DNA from: Larix sibirica
Lineage: Eukaryota; Streptophyta; Pinopsida; Pinales; Pinaceae
Assembly: GCA_004151065.3 (NCBI GenBank)
Contig: NWUY0300028906.1
Coordinates: 20,083-32,352, forward strand
Direction: 5' to 3'
DNA length: 12,270 bases
The notes beneath the pieces were generated by a model. The model had not been told where the DNA came from, made no database searches, and was given only the letters and a program-made list of their open reading frames with translations. Within the stretch, counting starts at the first letter, position 1. Each line of letters starts with the position of its first letter. A program made the translations under genes and the position numbers. Shown one piece after another: positions 1 to 8,071 of this stretch.

Positions 1-108
1 TGATCCCGATTTACCGCCTGTCCTGTGAGTTTGTGAGTTCCTAATTTAGGAAGAAAAAAAATCACAAGTTAGTAATTTTCTCCTATATTTAACAAGAATA
101 GCTATAAT

Positions 109-114
109 TTTATT
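109..114 (-). other. Candidate poly(A) signal for the ERD7-like gene
   Basis: The minus strand reads AATAAA here, about 270 nt past the stop codon at 381-383. That is a normal plant 3' UTR length. Plant poly(A) signals are weakly constrained and the region is AT-rich, so this is only a candidate. Confidence 0.3.
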
Positions 115-176
115 TAAGTGATGAAACTTAACTATACAACTAAATTATTTAAGTGATGAAACTGAACTATAAAACT
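110..176. repeat. 35-bp tandem direct repeat, two copies
   Basis: The unit starting TTATTTAAGTGATGAAACT at 110 recurs at 145 with an offset of 35 bp and two mismatches across the aligned part. It lies in the probable 3' UTR or downstream flank of the minus-strand gene. No function is visible. Confidence 0.8.
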
Positions 177-380
177 TTGTCCTCTTATTAGATATTTTGA
201 CTATTCTGAAACGAGCCAAATCAAACTAAGTTGAAAATATTAACAGATAAAAAACATACATTTATCTCATCCAAAAACAATAAACTAGCTAAAGAAATTG
301 GGTTGACTTAAAATTCCACTCCAGCATTTCAAGTCCAGTAAGATGCCCAATGTAAAGTCATTCTGAAGCTTCAAAACCGA

Positions 381-668
381 TCACCTTAACGTTCCATTCG
401 TTGCAAGATTGATGGTCTTCCTAATCTTAAACATGTTCCACGCAGCTTCGATAGCATGTCCTCCAACTGCAAACGCCTCATTTGTCACCTCCCCTGCATC
501 CTCCCCAAACCTGCACTCAACTGAAACTCAGCAATTTCCATCTGCACACATATAAGCACTGCTGAGTCCAGCTAACTATACATGAAAAATCTGAAACACA
601 GTACCTGTGTGAAATCCTTTCAACCGTAACTTTAGAAGTGGCTGATAGAGCATTCTCTAAAACTTTAT
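381..668 (-). CDS. Senescence/dehydration-associated (ERD7-like) protein, C-terminal exons, partial
   Basis: Two minus-strand coding exons are visible: 605-668 (64 nt) and 381-510, ending in TGA at 383-381. The intron 511-604 (94 bp) has a GTAC donor at 604 and a TGCAG acceptor at 511. The phase is exact: AG from the first exon plus G from the second makes an Arg codon. The joined reading contains LSATSKVTVERISHR, then FGEDAGEVTNEA, then GGHAIEAAWNMFKIRK. This is the pattern of the C-terminal end of the plant senescence domain found in ERD7 and related proteins, where [SH]R[YF]GE, TNE, GHA and AW..FKIRK are conserved. Family members are soluble, lipid-associated, drought-, cold- and senescence-related proteins with a spartin-like domain. 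An acceptor TTTTCAG at 670-669 shows that more exons should lie upstream. The part of the domain expected before this (with an LPGE-like motif) was not found in the window, so the locus may be a gene with a long intron or a fragment. The family call is firm; whether the gene works is open. Confidence 0.68.
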
Positions 669-864
669 CTGAAAACTTAGAATAAAACCCTGGTTTTCTC
701 AGGCTTCATGGAAATAAACCCAGTATAGACCTACAAATTAAAGTTGTGGACAATAATATATGTCAACAACCTTCATACATTTCTCCACAAATCCGTTGAA
801 TATTACATGGATAACTGTATATTACAGTAATTGGTACCAAAAAAAACATGAAACCCCTGATTAC

Positions 865-960
865 CTCCGATTGATGAGTTTCCGGAAGCATCTGCATCTC
901 TCCAGAAAGAGAATCTTCTGCCACCAGTAGAGGCATTTAAAGAACAAGCCCATGTTCTTT
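865..960 (-). other. Candidate third coding exon of the ERD7-like gene (3' end at 865)
   Basis: A good donor (GGAG then GTAATC) has its exon end at 865. It would make a 196-bp U-rich intron with the acceptor at 669-670. The phase fits: a leftover G plus AT gives Asp. In that frame the sequence is open for about 32 codons back and ends DASGNSSIG before joining to DKVLENALSATSK. I do not recognise the residues before the junction as the expected senescence-domain segment. The left boundary (about 960) is arbitrary, and an acceptor TGGCAG within the stretch could shorten the exon. Confidence 0.3.
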
Positions 961-1288
961 TTCAATTTTTGGTTGTTGATGGATTTTATCCATGTGGTGA
1001 ATATGGCTGAAAGAAACCTATCCTCTGACAAAATGCTCTTTCCTCGCTGATGTGAGAATTGCTTCAATGTTCCATTTCCATACCGGAGAATCTGGTTGCA
1101 CCTAAAAACACAGACCGTGATTCCATCTTTCCGTCATGCGATTCCACTTTCTCTTGCTGCGGAGAAAACCTGTGATTCCCAATCCCTATGGAGGTGGATG
1201 ATAGCCCCTGTGATTTCAAAATTAAAAAAGAATATATTAAGATGGCCAGTCTGGACATTTGCTAAATGCAATATTCAAATGAAACTCG

Positions 1289-1440
1289 ACCGTTAACTGA
1301 GTTTAAATTTCAAATTTTAATGCATACCCATTAACTGAGTTCAAATTTCAAATTTTAATGCATGCCCATTAACTGAGTTCAAATTTCAAATTTTAATGCA
1401 CGCCCATTAACTCACTTCGAATTTCAAATTTTAGTGCATG
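1289..1440. repeat. 38-bp tandem repeat, four copies
   Basis: Units start at 1289, 1327, 1365 and 1403 on the core CCCATTAACTGAGTTCAAAT followed by TTCAAATTTTAATGCATG. Copies 2 and 3 are almost identical. Copies 1 and 4 carry a few substitutions, mainly at the outer ends, as expected for a minisatellite that expanded from its middle. No coding potential is seen. Confidence 0.93.
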
Positions 1441-1500
1441 ATGTGTGATTAATAAATGGCATCAGGGAGTTTTTTCGCCAGAGAAGTGGCATGTATACCT

Positions 1501-1538
1501 ATGCTATCCATGTTTCATTATGCTATCCATGTTTCATT
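1501..1538. repeat. 19-bp exact tandem duplication
   Basis: ATGCTATCCATGTTTCATT occurs at 1501-1519 and again, identically, at 1520-1538. Confidence 0.95.
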
Positions 1539-1600
1539 GATGGTAGTAATATAGTGTGTTAGAGCCTTTCAATAGTTTTAATGAATTTGCTGTAAAGTGC

Positions 1601-1650
1601 ATATTGTTTTAATAAATCTATTATGATATTGTTTTAATAAATCTATTATG
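1601..1650. repeat. 25-bp exact tandem duplication
   Basis: The unit ATATTGTTTTAATAAATC plus TATTATG occurs at 1601-1625 and identically at 1626-1650. It is AT-rich and contains an AATAAA hexamer in each copy on the plus strand. Nothing upstream suggests a transcript that would use it. Confidence 0.95.
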
Positions 1651-1752
1651 AGGTATATATTGTGTGCCTTGCATTAAATTTATTCTTCCTTGTGTAAGTC
1701 TCATTTTTCATTCCCTGTTAAACAGGACAGAAGCACGAGACTGAGAAATACC

Positions 1753-2286
1753 ATGGAGATTAGCACCTGCTCCAAATGCAAAAGTGGATAAAAAGAAGGG
1801 CCCGCTCTTACTATAGAGCAACTCCAGGTTGAAAATAGGACTCTGTGGGATGATGTTGGGTGGCATTTGTTGGCAATGGAAATTGGCAATAACCAAATCA
1901 AAAGGGAGATGTAATTGAACAAAGGAAAGTGGGACGAAGCCTTCGTGGTCCTCCGAAACATTCTCAAATTGGAAATCTTGGGTAAGGTCCAAAAAGATGA
2001 TGACAATAAAGCAAAGAACAGGGCTGAGGATCTGAAGGATAATTTATGCACATATATGATGGATATCAGTAATATGTTTCACTAGTTGTCCATGGATAAG
2101 GGTATAAATAGCGCCATCCTCAGGCAGGTCCAGAGTGACATGGCCATTCTAAAGGCCAAAATCTTTTCTGAGGGAGGTAGGTAGGGAGAAAGCTCGCAGT
2201 GTCTAGTGATCGGAAGAGACGAGGCCACAGCAGATGGAAGCAAAACCAGATTCACAAAGGAGAAAATACCCCTAGTTCCACATTAA
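1753..2286 (+). pseudogene. Decayed reading frame of unknown family, four in-frame stops
   Basis: From an ATG at 1753 to a TAA at 2284-2286, one plus-strand frame reads as protein-like sequence over 178 codons. It is broken by stops at 1789 (TAA), 1912 (TAA), 2083 (TAG) and 2182 (TAG), with no frameshift needed. Segments between stops are charged and look helical: IEQLQVENRTLWDDVGWHLL, then KWDEAFVVLRNILKLEILGK, then SAILRQVQSDMAILKAKI, and a basic tail ending TRFTKEKIPLVPH. Hydrophobic residues are spaced as in amphipathic helices or a coiled coil. Composition and lack of indels suggest an old protein-coding copy, perhaps a retrotransposon gag-like protein or a processed gene, but I do not recognise the family. 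The 116-codon open frame on the opposite strand (1701-2051) lies over it and looks like its shadow. A pyrimidine-rich stretch ending AAACAG at 1724 could be an old splice acceptor. Confidence 0.4.
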
Positions 2287-3180
2287 TGTCATTCCTCTAA
2301 TGCTTTATTTGTTTGATGTGTTATGTTGAGGCCATGGGCCTGTCAGACTGAACAGACTACTTAAAATCTTGTAATTTTTGTAATTTTCTAATTCTGGTCC
2401 TGGAAGGTTTGGACTGTATGCATCCAACCTATAGAGAATAGGCTTTAGATAGTTTCTGCTTTCTGGCTATACATGAACCTGTTAATTGTAATAGTTTTCT
2501 CAGTAGAAGGAAGCAAGAGATTTTTCTTACTCTTTCAATTAGAGAAACTTGATTTCTGGATTAAAATCTTCCACTGCCTTCTTTCGGTTTGATATTTTTC
2601 TTTTCTTTTATCACAATAAATGACTGGAGAAGCAACTCAAATCTCACTTAAAGGATAATATTGCAATTGCTTTTTACAATATGCCTATTCCTTAAGAAAA
2701 GACTCTTAATAAAAAACTCGGGCGTCACTATTCTGGGATTTTTTATCCATTCTGGGATGTTTCAATCCTTTTTCCTTAAATTTATTTGAAAGTTGGCTTT
2801 AGTTGTGTTGTTCCAAGAGTATTCCTTTAATCTGGTCTTTAATTTTGTACAAAAATCTCATGGCACGAGCCCTACCTTGGTAATACAAGTTAATGTCTCT
2901 TATTTAGAATAGCTTTAAAAATTAAAATCACATGAAGTACATGTTGAGTCCCAAAGAAGGTGCGTCCCAAACCAGAACAATAGTAGCATAACCCCATAGA
3001 GTAAAAGGAAGTCCTAAAACATAAAGTTGAACCTGGCATATCATCTTCTAAAAATAACCAAGGAAAATTGCCAACCTCTGTCACAGGGTTCACCAGATTC
3101 CTTGGAAAATATTCGACAATACATGAATTTGAAATCTGCAGATTAAATTCACCTAAATTCGTCGACCATTAATAAGTTTA
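2287..3180. other. AT-rich stretch without recognisable features
   Basis: I found no coding-like frame, repeat longer than about 10 bp, or RNA gene here. The first part, after the decayed frame, could be its old 3' flank. The 67-codon minus-strand frame at 2890-3093 shows no domain or helical pattern and is probably chance. Confidence 0.5.
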
Positions 3181-3219
3181 AAAAATAGTTGTTGCCTACT
3201 CTACATCTGCCAATGTTAT

Positions 3220-3474
3220 GTGTCTTCTCTGCATTTGTTTGAATCAAAGTACACACTTGCTCGACTATCGAATGCATACGCAACTTCCAGAGGGCATATA
3301 TGCCCTTTCTTGACTTCCAAAATCCATACGCGATTGTCAGAATGTATACATGCCATTCTCACTGTCAGAATCCATACGTTTCCTTGCTTGATTATCAAAA
3401 TGCATATGTGCCCCTATGAGAACACATATGCGCCCTTGGTAAACATTGCTTTGCCCTTGGTAAACATTGCTTTG
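3220..3474. repeat. Degenerate minisatellite (about 50-bp higher-order period)
   Basis: Related cores of the form AAT[GC]CATACG or AATG.ATA.G start at about 3271, 3291, 3321, 3341, 3369, 3399 and 3421. The spacing alternates near 20 and 30 bp, giving a period near 50 bp. Every second core is followed by TGCC or CGCC. At the right end a 21-bp unit, CCCTTGGTAAACATTGCTTTG, is repeated exactly at 3433-3453 and 3454-3474. The array stays open in a frame on each strand (88 codons plus, 60 codons minus), which follows from the short repeated units rather than from coding. Confidence 0.7.
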
Positions 3475-3520
3475 CATTTGCCCTGATGATATATATCATA
3501 TATGTAATAAATAATACAAG

Positions 3521-4309
3521 TGACAACTTGACCCAATTTCCCTTTATTAACTCCTTGAAATCTTCAAATGCGAGCCAATGGGGATTGAATTTGAAGGGGG
3601 AAGGTTGCTTCATTCCCCACATGTACAGTGCTCATAAAATAAGATTGTGGTCAAATGTAACCTCTTTCAGGGAGGAGGAACCTTGTAAGTGTTAATTCAC
3701 ATGATACGGGATTCCTTCAACAGAGAACTATCTAGCCTCTTTGGTATGCCTTGATAGCCAGTTCTGTTGTTCTCCGTGTTGGTTCTGTTACCAAATGTTT
3801 GACATCCACCAGCATATATATTGTTCTATGATAGCATCAGTTCTAGCCTGTGCTCCCCAAATTTCTGAATGATGAACATTGAATAGTAAATTGAAGTCTC
3901 CCCCCTCGTATGAGATGGGACATAATAAGAATACCAAAGTTCTCTAGGTCTATCCAAAAATCCTTCCTATTGTGTGATGGCCCATAGATGTCGATAAAAT
4001 CAACATCGATATTCATTTCTTTTGAATAGAGGGTTGCTTGGATGTATTGCGAAAAGTACCAACCGATGAAAACAAAACGAAAGTGGATTCCAGCCCAGTG
4101 CTAGACCACCCAATTTTTCCACCGAACTTACTACCATAAAAGTCCAGTCCGGCAAGTATTCTCTCACAGATTTTTTAGCATCAAAATCAGTGCACATAGT
4201 TTCCTGCAATGGTAGTATACTTGGCTTGTTTTTTAGAACCAACCTCTTTAGGGCTTTTTGCTTAGAGGCAGTTTCTAAACCCCTTACATTGTGAGAGAAT
4301 GTTTATCAT
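3521..4309 (-). pseudogene. LINE ORF2 fragment: apurinic-endonuclease-like domain
   Basis: The start is an ATG at 4309 reading MINILS, which matches the usual first strand of the endonuclease. A frame break at about 4291 removes the expected Trp of the WN.RG motif. The next frame reads NVRGLETASKQKALKRLVLK, then PSILPLQET with the catalytic Glu codon at 4203-4201, then KLGGLALGWN. After a frameshift near 4010 comes DFIDIYGPSHNRKDFW. After a slip in a run of six C at 3901-3906 comes GDFNLLFN (codons 3901-3890), then EIWGAQARTDAI. Further on are KRLDSSLLKES, FDHNLIL (3655-3644, the SDH catalytic pair with Ser replaced by Phe), and finally PSPFKFNPHWLAFEDFKEL. All landmark motifs of the endonuclease appear in order, over at least four frame changes. 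The domain would have nicked target DNA to prime reverse transcription. The polymerase part is absent. Confidence 0.82.
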
Positions 4310-4601
4310 GACACCCTTTTGGGGTTGCTCTGCTAAGGACCCCAGGGATGGAGTTGTTAACCTGATAGTACTTGTTTAGTGTTTCATTTTGCATGTGGTA
4401 AAGGGTGCATGCATCTTCAGCTAGCTATAGCAGGATTGGTTTCTGCTACTGCATCAAGTCCCCCTGCCTATTGTTGGGCTTCATGAGCTTGTGACCTTGC
4501 TATTTATCTCCTTGATGTACATGCCATTGAGATGGAGCCATTAGTTTGACCAAATTGAGGCAGCGCACTGGTGCTTCAAATGAATAACTTCTCCCAGTGC
4601 C

Positions 4602-5480
4602 CTATCCCATTGTCTCCTCCAACTTAAGATGTATATCACTGGATAGAAGTTTTCCCTGTGCCAGCAAAGAGGGGTGAGGATTGACGATTTTACTCCCAAA
4701 TTCAGTAAGGAGACCTAGAAAAAAAATGCACTCATCAAGTTTTTTGTTTGCCTCTTTAATTTCTGCGCCCACTCTTTTCTGGGATCTCTTCGAACTCTCT
4801 GACCGTGTGGGTTCTTGATCCATTTTCCATCTACCTTTCCCTTCTTCTGCCTAAAGAGTTTTTGCTCCAAGGTCTGAAGGACTCATTACAAGGTGGATTC
4901 CTACCCCATCTCTGTCTTCTTATTGTGTGGACATGAAATCTTTAGATGGTCATGTCAGTGACAGTGTGCATCTAAAGGGGACATTCTTGTAGTCCATGGT
5001 TTGCATGAAAATGTTTTCCCCTGCTTCTATTATTATCACATATGGGAGACCTTGTGATATGTCCATCTCCACACATTTTATAGCAACTGTTGTATTCTTT
5101 CTCTTTGTTGTCTCTGGGTTGGTTTTTAGATAGATCCCGAGGTTATCTCCAATGATTTTGAAAATTTGAGGCTCCCAGAACTCTATTGGTAAGCATGGCA
5201 TTTCGACCAAGAGTGTCATAGTGTGGATGCACTCTCCAATGGGATCAAATCCTGCATGCCATCTAAAAATACTGATAACTGCATTAGCCTGGAACCATGG
5301 TCCTCCCCCATCGTGATTTTTTGTCTATCCTCTGTTGAGTTGAACAGAAAGGTATTATAACCATGTGCCCCCATGTGCACATTTGGTGTGTAACGCACCT
5401 GCTGATCTCATGTTTGTTTGACCCATTTTATTAGGTCTGGCTCATTGTTTCTTCTTGCATGGACTCGACCAATGATGGCT
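4602..5480 (-). pseudogene. LINE ORF1 fragment: DUF4283-like domain, zinc knuckle remnant, linker
   Basis: The first frame reads GRVHARRNNEPDLIKWVKQT, then a TGA at 5410-5408 that is probably a former Trp, then GAHGYNTFLFNSTEDRQKI. It closes at a TGA near 5216. A frameshift there leads to LVEMPCLPIEFWEPQIFKII, with DISQGLPYVIIIEAGEN and MDYKNVPFRCT further on. This is the typical plant LINE ORF1 series: DUF4283, then the LP.E[FY]W segment, then PFRC at the edge of a CCHC knuckle. The knuckle (4970-4931) survives as C..CH.HDHL...C, but with a frameshift and a stop. A further open frame at 4823-4602, starting MDQEPTRSESSKRSQKR, is the polar and basic linker expected before ORF2. In live elements ORF1 binds the LINE RNA. 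This copy is inactive. Confidence 0.75.
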
Positions 5481-6060
5481 TACTCTGTATAGAGGATTAC
5501 CTTTCTCTATACAACCTTGGATCTATTACTGCCTTCATATTTTCCCACATATCTCTTAACACATTTAGGCTTTTGCTTTCTAGCTCTTTTCTCCAACCTT
5601 TGTGCAATCTGGACTGAGGGGATGTCAATCTATGCAATGGGAGAGTGATTGGGTTAAGTTATTGCAGCAGTTTTATCAAGATGGTCAGGAGAGGGTGGAA
5701 TGTGTAGTACTTCTCCTAGATCTTTTCCCAACCAGTGTGATAGATAACCTTCGGGACTGTATTGTCCATTCCAAGATGGAGGCATGAGGTCAAGCCATTA
5801 ATTGCAATGATGGATGAGCAGACTAGTAATGATGCCCTAAAGGGGTATAAAGCATGGGAAAGTGTATTTCAAATCAGATCTGGAGAGAATGAGGGTATGG
5901 ACTGGATCGGCCTCAATTTTGTATTAGAAGAGGCTTCCTTGCATTGCGTTTTGAGTGAAGTGACCTACCTTGAGATGATGCCAATATCCTATCCTGGTTC
6001 ATTCCTATGGAGTAAACCTTAGCGTCTCCATTTTTTCCCTGAGCTCGCCTCTATTTTCTC
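5481..6060. other. Possible LINE 5' region; no gene assigned
   Basis: This lies just upstream of the LINE ORF1 remnant and may be its leader or N-terminal part. On the minus strand a short piece, KGWRKELESKSLNVLRDMWE, is helix-like. On the plus strand two overlapping open frames (61 and 86 codons, 5602-5787 and 5762-6022) exist, but no domain is recognised in either. The strand and nature remain undecided. Confidence 0.35.
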
Positions 6061-6068
6061 CGCCCTCT

Positions 6069-6106
6069 TATATATATATATATATATAAAGAGAGAGAGA
6101 GAGAGA
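6069..6106. repeat. Compound microsatellite (TA)10 AA (GA)8
   Basis: Ten TA repeats at 6069-6088 are followed directly by eight GA repeats at 6091-6106. It sits at the 3' end of the minus-strand SINE-like element and may have grown from its tail. Confidence 0.95.
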
Positions 6107-6300
6107 AGTCCAAGGAAAACCACACGAGGAAACCCAAGGGATGCTTCCTTTCATTTGACGATGGCATCCCACATAAGCCCATTGATGTAGACTTGTGTGG
6201 CTAACACAAGGGGTTTGGAACCAAGCAACTACTAGCAAGGAACTAGCCAAATGGCCAACAAAATTGGCAACAACCAGTTGAGCTAAACCCTTAGGCTATG
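6069..6300 (-). mobile_element. Probable tRNA-derived SINE with TA/GA tail
   Basis: On the minus strand the element opens with a tRNA-like head. The A box is TAGCTCAACTGG (6285-6274), the usual tRNA A-box pattern. After 51 nt comes a B-box-like GGTTCCAAACCCC (6222-6210), one base from the GGTTC.A consensus. An unrelated body of about 100 nt follows and ends in (CT)8 and (TA)10 as read on that strand, 6106-6069. Internal Pol III promoter, tRNA-unrelated body and simple 3' tail fit a plant SINE. No convincing target-site duplication is seen because both ends lie in microsatellite DNA. A decayed tRNA gene is the main alternative. Confidence 0.55.
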
Positions 6301-6368
6301 TGTGTGTGTATACATACATATATGTATGTATATGTGTATTATGTATGTATGTATGTATGTATGTATGC
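6299..6368. repeat. TG and ATGT microsatellite with a 24-bp perfect palindrome
   Basis: A (TG)n run at 6299-6308 leads into TATACATACATA and its reverse complement TATGTATGTATA, a perfect 24-bp inverted repeat at 6309-6332. An (ATGT)n run follows at 6341-6366. It could extrude a hairpin. No gene product is involved. Confidence 0.92.
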
Positions 6369-6369
6369 A

Positions 6370-7640
6370 TATTTAATTTTCAAACTCAATGCTGAATTTT
6401 ATCATATGTTTTTGCCATAGCAATTTTTTTCAAATTCAAACACAAACACAAACAAGGTGACTTTATTTCCAACCATCGTGGAACCATAACTATTGTAAGA
6501 TATGAAGTCTATAAAGAACAGAGTATTAATACCAATGGCTGTTGTGACTACAACTATTGTACCATGTGAATTCTGGAGAATTAAATAATGAGTGGCTTGT
6601 TCCATGCTCTTCTGATCTTGGGGGGAGGGAAAGAGGTGTGCAGGACTAGAGTTGCCACAGAGTTGCCATTCAAAACAGACCTTTTATGTGAAATGTGAGC
6701 TCAACCACAACTTTGGCTCGCAATTTTATGGCAAATACGCACCAAAAGCACATTAACATTTTTTACAAACAACAATTTTGGGACTCAGATATACTGATAT
6801 CACAAGTATTTTACAAGCAATGATATTTAATCAACTTCCAAATATGCCACAACGAATACAAAGTTAATATATAAAGGGATGTTCACAAGGATTAACCAAG
6901 AAATCAAAATGAGACACGAATTTTTATTTATTCTTCTTTCTTTAAATTTGCGTTTATACATAATTCAATGGTGAAACAACAGCATCAAGTTTAAATATGT
7001 CTAGAGGATAAAAATCTGAGAGAAAACTATACTGGATTAAATGAGAATGTGTTTCAATGCTGGATATAAACTATAAAGTAATACTGACAACCAAAAAACA
7101 GAATGTATATCTTCACATAGTTTCTCTGCTCCAACAGATCCAGAACCAGTATACATAAATGGTTGGAAGATGAAGTTAGAGAATCTTTTACATGTTGCTC
7201 CATAACATAAGACGAAGAAAAAATACATAGAGAAAGAACATCGATGATTCTGCATTGAAATTTTTGGCTTCACGAAAGCTTCAAATAAACAGCAAGGTTC
7301 AATAAATTTCTATTTTGTTCAAAAGTTCAGAAAGAGAGGGAACAGGAATTAGCAAGATACAACTTACAACTTAAATTGGACTATGTATTGAATCTACCTC
7401 ACACGGATCAGAAAATTGGTGTAATTCAATACCTACTACGTGACTGGATATCTAAAAACCAAAGCTCAGAAGAAATCTGACACGACATCTCGACCAAACC
7501 CAGAAGCCACAGTACAAAACCCAACCAAAATCTAAGGATTTATAGTTAAAAATTCATACTTATAATTTTAGTGAATTATTGCCACTGTCAGTCACTAGAA
7601 GCCTGAACAGCAAGCAATCTCTACTCTGGTAAAGTCTTTG
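6370..7640. other. AT-rich intergenic stretch without recognisable features
   Basis: No domain, splice-consistent exon, RNA gene or long repeat was found. A short (ACAAAC)n-like run lies near 6436-6455. The minus-strand open frames at 6402-6605 and 7037-7273 have no family resemblance or intron context. This stretch is downstream of the hnRNP gene. Confidence 0.5.
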
Positions 7641-7670
7641 TGTCAAACTCTATGAAATACAAGATTAATA

Positions 7671-7676
7671 TTTATT
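7671..7676 (-). other. Candidate poly(A) signal of the hnRNP gene
   Basis: AATAAA on the minus strand (GGACAATAAATATT context) lies 401 nt past the stop codon, or about 190 nt past it in the mRNA if the 213-bp 3' UTR intron is removed. Cleavage would fall near 7645-7660. It is the best hexamer in the expected interval. Confidence 0.5.
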
Positions 7677-7806
7677 GTCCTATCGAAGAGATCTTATCTG
7701 CAGCAAACTCTTGTGAAAGAGTGTTGAGCAACCTATGCTTCAATTGATGATACATAGTTAAGAATCAAGACTGCCTTCTCAACTACAATAAATTGAGCCG
7801 CAACTC

Positions 7807-8019
7807 CTGCAGGTGGTATAAAGTTGAAACAAAATGTAAGTATTTTGCAAGAATGTGTAAAATTTACCAATGACTGGCATTCACTTAATTTAGAAACATA
7901 TATAAGTGCATGCAGCATACAATCTGAGTCAAAAAACTGAAAAGAAAAGTTGCCTTGTTTGCTCAAAGCAAAAATAAAGTATCCACTAGTGGCACTTCTC
8001 AAACGTTAAATTGCCTCAC
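7807..8019 (-). other. Probable 3' UTR intron of the hnRNP gene
   Basis: The donor AAAG/GTGAGG has its exon end at 8020. The acceptor after a U-rich tract, CCACCTGCAG/GAGTTG, has its exon start at 7806. This gives a 213-bp AU-rich intron. An alternative strong acceptor, CTTTTCTTTTCAG, ends at 7937 and would give an 83-bp intron. With either one, the exon junction lies 52 nt past the stop codon. Evidence is from splice motifs only. Confidence 0.5.
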
Positions 8020-8071
8020 CTTTATAGTAATACGCCTGCTTAACTTCATAGTTTATACATAAGCTGCCAGA

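Larger units (their letters stand above)
3521..5480 (-). mobile_element. Broken L1-type non-LTR retrotransposon (LINE), lacking reverse transcriptase
   Basis: Read on the minus strand, the order is DUF4283-like ORF1, damaged zinc knuckle, basic linker, then an AP-type endonuclease beginning ORF2. That is the standard order of plant L1-clade LINEs. Recognisable sequence runs from about 5480 (GRVHARRNNEPD) to about 3521 (FKELIKGNW). It then stops where the minisatellite and an AT-rich spacer begin, so the reverse transcriptase and 3' end are missing. There are several stops and frameshifts, so the copy is old and inactive. The 5' boundary is not visible; 5481-6060 may be its leader, but nothing there proves it. 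No target-site duplication could be placed because the 3' end is gone. Confidence 0.82.

Noticed and set aside
1289-1440. A CRISPR-like array
   Set aside because: The 38-bp units are directly adjacent with no spacers, in a plant nuclear setting. It is an ordinary minisatellite.
1701-2051. A 116-codon minus-strand open frame
   Set aside because: It lies opposite the helical plus-strand decayed frame. Its residues have no family look, and the plus strand is the more protein-like reading.
3220-3486. An 88-codon plus-strand open frame rich in Ile, His and Pro
   Set aside because: It is a translation of the minisatellite. The repeats explain the openness and no known repeat protein matches.
5602-6022. 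Two overlapping plus-strand open frames as a gene
   Set aside because: Short, no recognised domain, no splice support, and next to a minus-strand LINE whose leader may cover the area.
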